Positions 62,403 to 64,000 of a stretch of DNA of 64,000 bases are shown piece by piece. The position numbers were made by a program, and so were the translations under genes. Numbering within the stretch: the first letter of the stretch is position 1; the number at the start of each line of letters is the position of its first letter. Location of the stretch: assembly GCF_016583785.1 (NCBI RefSeq), contig NZ_NRRU01000009.1, positions 1 to 64,000 of the forward strand, in the 5' to 3' direction. The stretch comes from Rubrivivax gelatinosus. Its GTDB lineage: Bacteria; Pseudomonadota; Gammaproteobacteria; Burkholderiales; Burkholderiaceae_C. Below the pieces are notes generated by a model that was given only the letters and a program-made list of their open reading frames with translations, did no database searches and was not told the DNA's origin.

Positions 62403-63949
62403 TGCCGCAGCCGTCTCCCCCGGACCGCGGCGCCCCGGCCGCGGTGTGCATGCGCGGCATCGCCAAACGTTTCGGCGCGGTGCAGGCCAACGACGGCGTC
62501 GACCTGACGGTGGCAGCGGGCAGCGTGCACGGCATCGTCGGCGAGAACGGCGCCGGCAAGAGCACGCTGATGGCCATCCTCTACGGCTTCCACCCGGCCG
62601 ACGAGGGCACGATCGAGGTCGACGGCCGGCCGGCGCGCATCGCCAGCGCACGCGACGCGATCGCACTCGGCATCGGCATGGTGCACCAGCACTTCATGCT
62701 GGTGGAGACGCTGAGCGCACTCGACAACGTGCTGCTCGGCGCCGAGGACGGCTGGCACCTGGGCCGCGCGCGCGCCGCGCTGCGCATGAAGCTGGACGCG
62801 CTGATCGCCGAGACCGGCCTGCAAGTCCGCCTGGACGCGACGGTGGCCGAGCTGCCGGTGGGCGAACGCCAGCGGCTGGAGATCCTGAAAGCGCTGGTGC
62901 GCGGCGCGCGCATCCTGATCCTGGACGAACCGACCGCGGTGCTGACGCCGCAGGAGACCGAGCAGCTGTTCGCGACGCTGGCGCGGCTGCGCGAGCGTGG
63001 CACCACGGTGCTGCTGATCACGCACAAGCTGGGCGAGATCCTGGCGCTGTGCGACGCGGTGACGGTGATGCGCGCCGGCCGTGTGGTGCTGGACTGCAAG
63101 ATCGCCGACACCAGCCTGGACGGGCTGGCCGAAGCGATGGTCGGCCGTCGCGTGCAGCTGGGCCGCGACGAGGCCGCGCCGGCGCATGCCCTGGGCGCCG
63201 AACTGCTGAACGCACGCGGCCTGTGCTGGCGCGACGCACTGGGCGTGCCACGGCTGGACGGCGTGTCGCTGGCGCTGCGCGCCGGCGAGATCGTCGGTGT
63301 CGCCGGGGTCTCGGGCAACGGCCAGGGCGAGCTGCTGGACGCACTCGCCGGGCTGCTGGTGCCGCAGGACGGCGAACTGACGCTGGCCGGCCGCCGCTTC
63401 ACGCCAGCGCACTGGCTCGACGCCGCGGGTGCACGCGAGCTGGGCCTGGCCCACGTGCCCGAGGACCGCCACGCACGCGGCCTGGTGCTGCCCTTCCCGG
63501 CCTGGGAGTCGGCGGCACTCGGCCAGCAGCAGGCCTACAGCCGCGGCGGCTGGATGCAGGCGAGCGCGATGCAGGCCGACTGCGCCACGATGATGGAGGC
63601 CTACGACGTGCGCCCGCGTGACCTGGCTCTGCGCTCGGCAGCTTTCAGCGGCGGCAACCAGCAGAAGCTGATCCTGGCGCGCGAGACCTGGCGCGGCCCG
63701 CAGGTGCTGCTGGTCGGCCAGCCGACACGCGGCGTCGACATCGGCGCGATCGAATTCATCCACGGCCGCCTGCGCTCCCTGCGCGACGCCGGCGCGGCGC
63801 TGCTGGTGGTGTCGTCCGAACTCGACGAGATCCTGGCGCTGGCCGACCGTGTGCTGGTGATGGCCGGCGGGCGCATCGCCGGCGAGCTGCCGATCGCCGA
63901 GTGCAGCGAGGCGGCGCTGGGGCGGTTGATGGGGGGGGCGCTTCGGTGA
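62402..63949 (+). CDS. ABC transporter ATPase, dual-domain (RbsA/BMP-transporter type)
   Basis: The 515-residue protein has two nucleotide-binding domains in tandem. The first has Walker A GENGAGKS at residues 47-54, signature LPVGERQRLE and Walker B ILILDEPTAV. The second has GVSGNGQGE in place of Walker A, and the signature FSGGNQQKLIL, as in nucleoside and sugar importers of the RbsA kind. Two permease genes normally follow; none is recognisable in the 51 bases left in the window. Confidence 0.95.
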   Translation: MPQPSPPDRGAPAAVCMRGIAKRFGAVQANDGVDLTVAAGSVHGIVGENGAGKSTLMAILYGFHPADEGTIEVDGRPARIASARDAIALGIGMVHQHFMLVETLSALDNVLLGAEDGWHLGRARAALRMKLDALIAETGLQVRLDATVAELPVGERQRLEILKALVRGARILILDEPTAVLTPQETEQLFATLARLRERGTTVLLITHKLGEILALCDAVTVMRAGRVVLDCKIADTSLDGLAEAMVGRRVQLGRDEAAPAHALGAELLNARGLCWRDALGVPRLDGVSLALRAGEIVGVAGVSGNGQGELLDALAGLLVPQDGELTLAGRRFTPAHWLDAAGARELGLAHVPEDRHARGLVLPFPAWESAALGQQQAYSRGGWMQASAMQADCATMMEAYDVRPRDLALRSAAFSGGNQQKLILARETWRGPQVLLVGQPTRGVDIGAIEFIHGRLRSLRDAGAALLVVSSELDEILALADRVLVMAGGRIAGELPIAECSEAALGRLMGGALR

Positions 63950-64000
63950 GAGTTGTTGTGCTCGTCCGCGGACATCATGCCGGCATTGGCGCGCGGCACG
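63950..64000 (+). other. 51-base right edge, no supported gene
   Basis: A GTG overlapping the ATPase stop could open a next gene, but the short translated stretch does not resemble an ABC permease N-terminus. Nothing else is visible. The permeases expected here lie beyond the window or the edge is disturbed. Confidence 0.4.

Noticed and set aside
63601-63999. Minus-strand frame at the right edge
   Set aside because: It is antisense to the second nucleotide-binding domain of the ABC ATPase and carries no motif.

Overview
The window looks like the chromosome of a Gram-negative betaproteobacterium of order Burkholderiales, most likely the Rubrivivax/Leptothrix/Roseateles group. That is inferred from roughly 70% GC, codon third positions that are almost always G or C, and blocks typical of that order (hpf-ptsN-hprK, fur facing bamE, leuS-lptE-holA, lptD-surA-rsmA, metX-metW). 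I could not search any database. I saw no rRNA, tRNA, prophage, insertion sequence or CRISPR array.

Layout. 1-3039: tail of an operon (MFS carrier, DUF3833 lipoprotein, SDR, SnoaL-like protein) of the kind linked elsewhere to RpoE/ChrR; its left edge is a 54-bp foldback that looks like an assembly or library artefact. 3037-3291: a composite repeat and terminator that recurs at 25791-26004. 3284-4868: a TonB-C-like periplasmic protein and CorA. 5038-9190: a signalling operon of degenerate kinase, response regulator and multi-PAS histidine kinase. 9354-11513: a prolyl-oligopeptidase-family enzyme. 11530-16240: a second signalling island (REC-Hpt, HTH-REC, HD-GYP, PAS histidine kinase). 16554-18586: hpf, ptsN, hprK. 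18599-25796: fur, then bamE, dapB, an ExbB/ExbD pair, leuS, lptE, holA. 26005-28827: a hydroxyacid dehydrogenase, cinA-type amidohydrolase, pgpA and thiL. 28827-33996: a DctR/DctS-like two-component pair divergent from malic enzyme. 34131-35004: a barnase/barstar-type pair. 35181-40716: rsmA, surA, lptD and, divergently, amgK. 40713-45269: LysR regulator, M20 peptidase, dienoyl-CoA isomerase-like protein and CoA transferase. 45313-47147: metW-metX behind a SAM-II riboswitch and intrinsic terminator. 47183-51751: AraC regulator, ethanolamine permease, eutB, eutC. 51757-63949: a nucleobase/nucleoside locus.

The most coherent accessory system is 52419-63949. A leftward operon encodes URC1-type GTP cyclohydrolase II homologue, URC4-type DUF1688 protein, uracil phosphoribosyltransferase and a cytosine-deaminase-family hydrolase: the parts of the URC pyrimidine-degradation pathway. 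Divergently, a near-perfect sigma-54 promoter precedes a TonB-dependent receptor and a BMP/PnrA-type binding protein, followed by adenosine deaminase, a second BMP protein and the ABC ATPase. I read this as a nitrogen-regulated uptake and breakdown system for nucleosides and nucleobases reaching from outer membrane to cytoplasm. Other points of interest are the SAM-II riboswitch with an overlapping terminator, the pseudo-histidine-kinase operon, the HTH-REC/REC-Hpt phosphorelay island and the two-copy intergenic repeat whose terminator hairpins contain stop codons.
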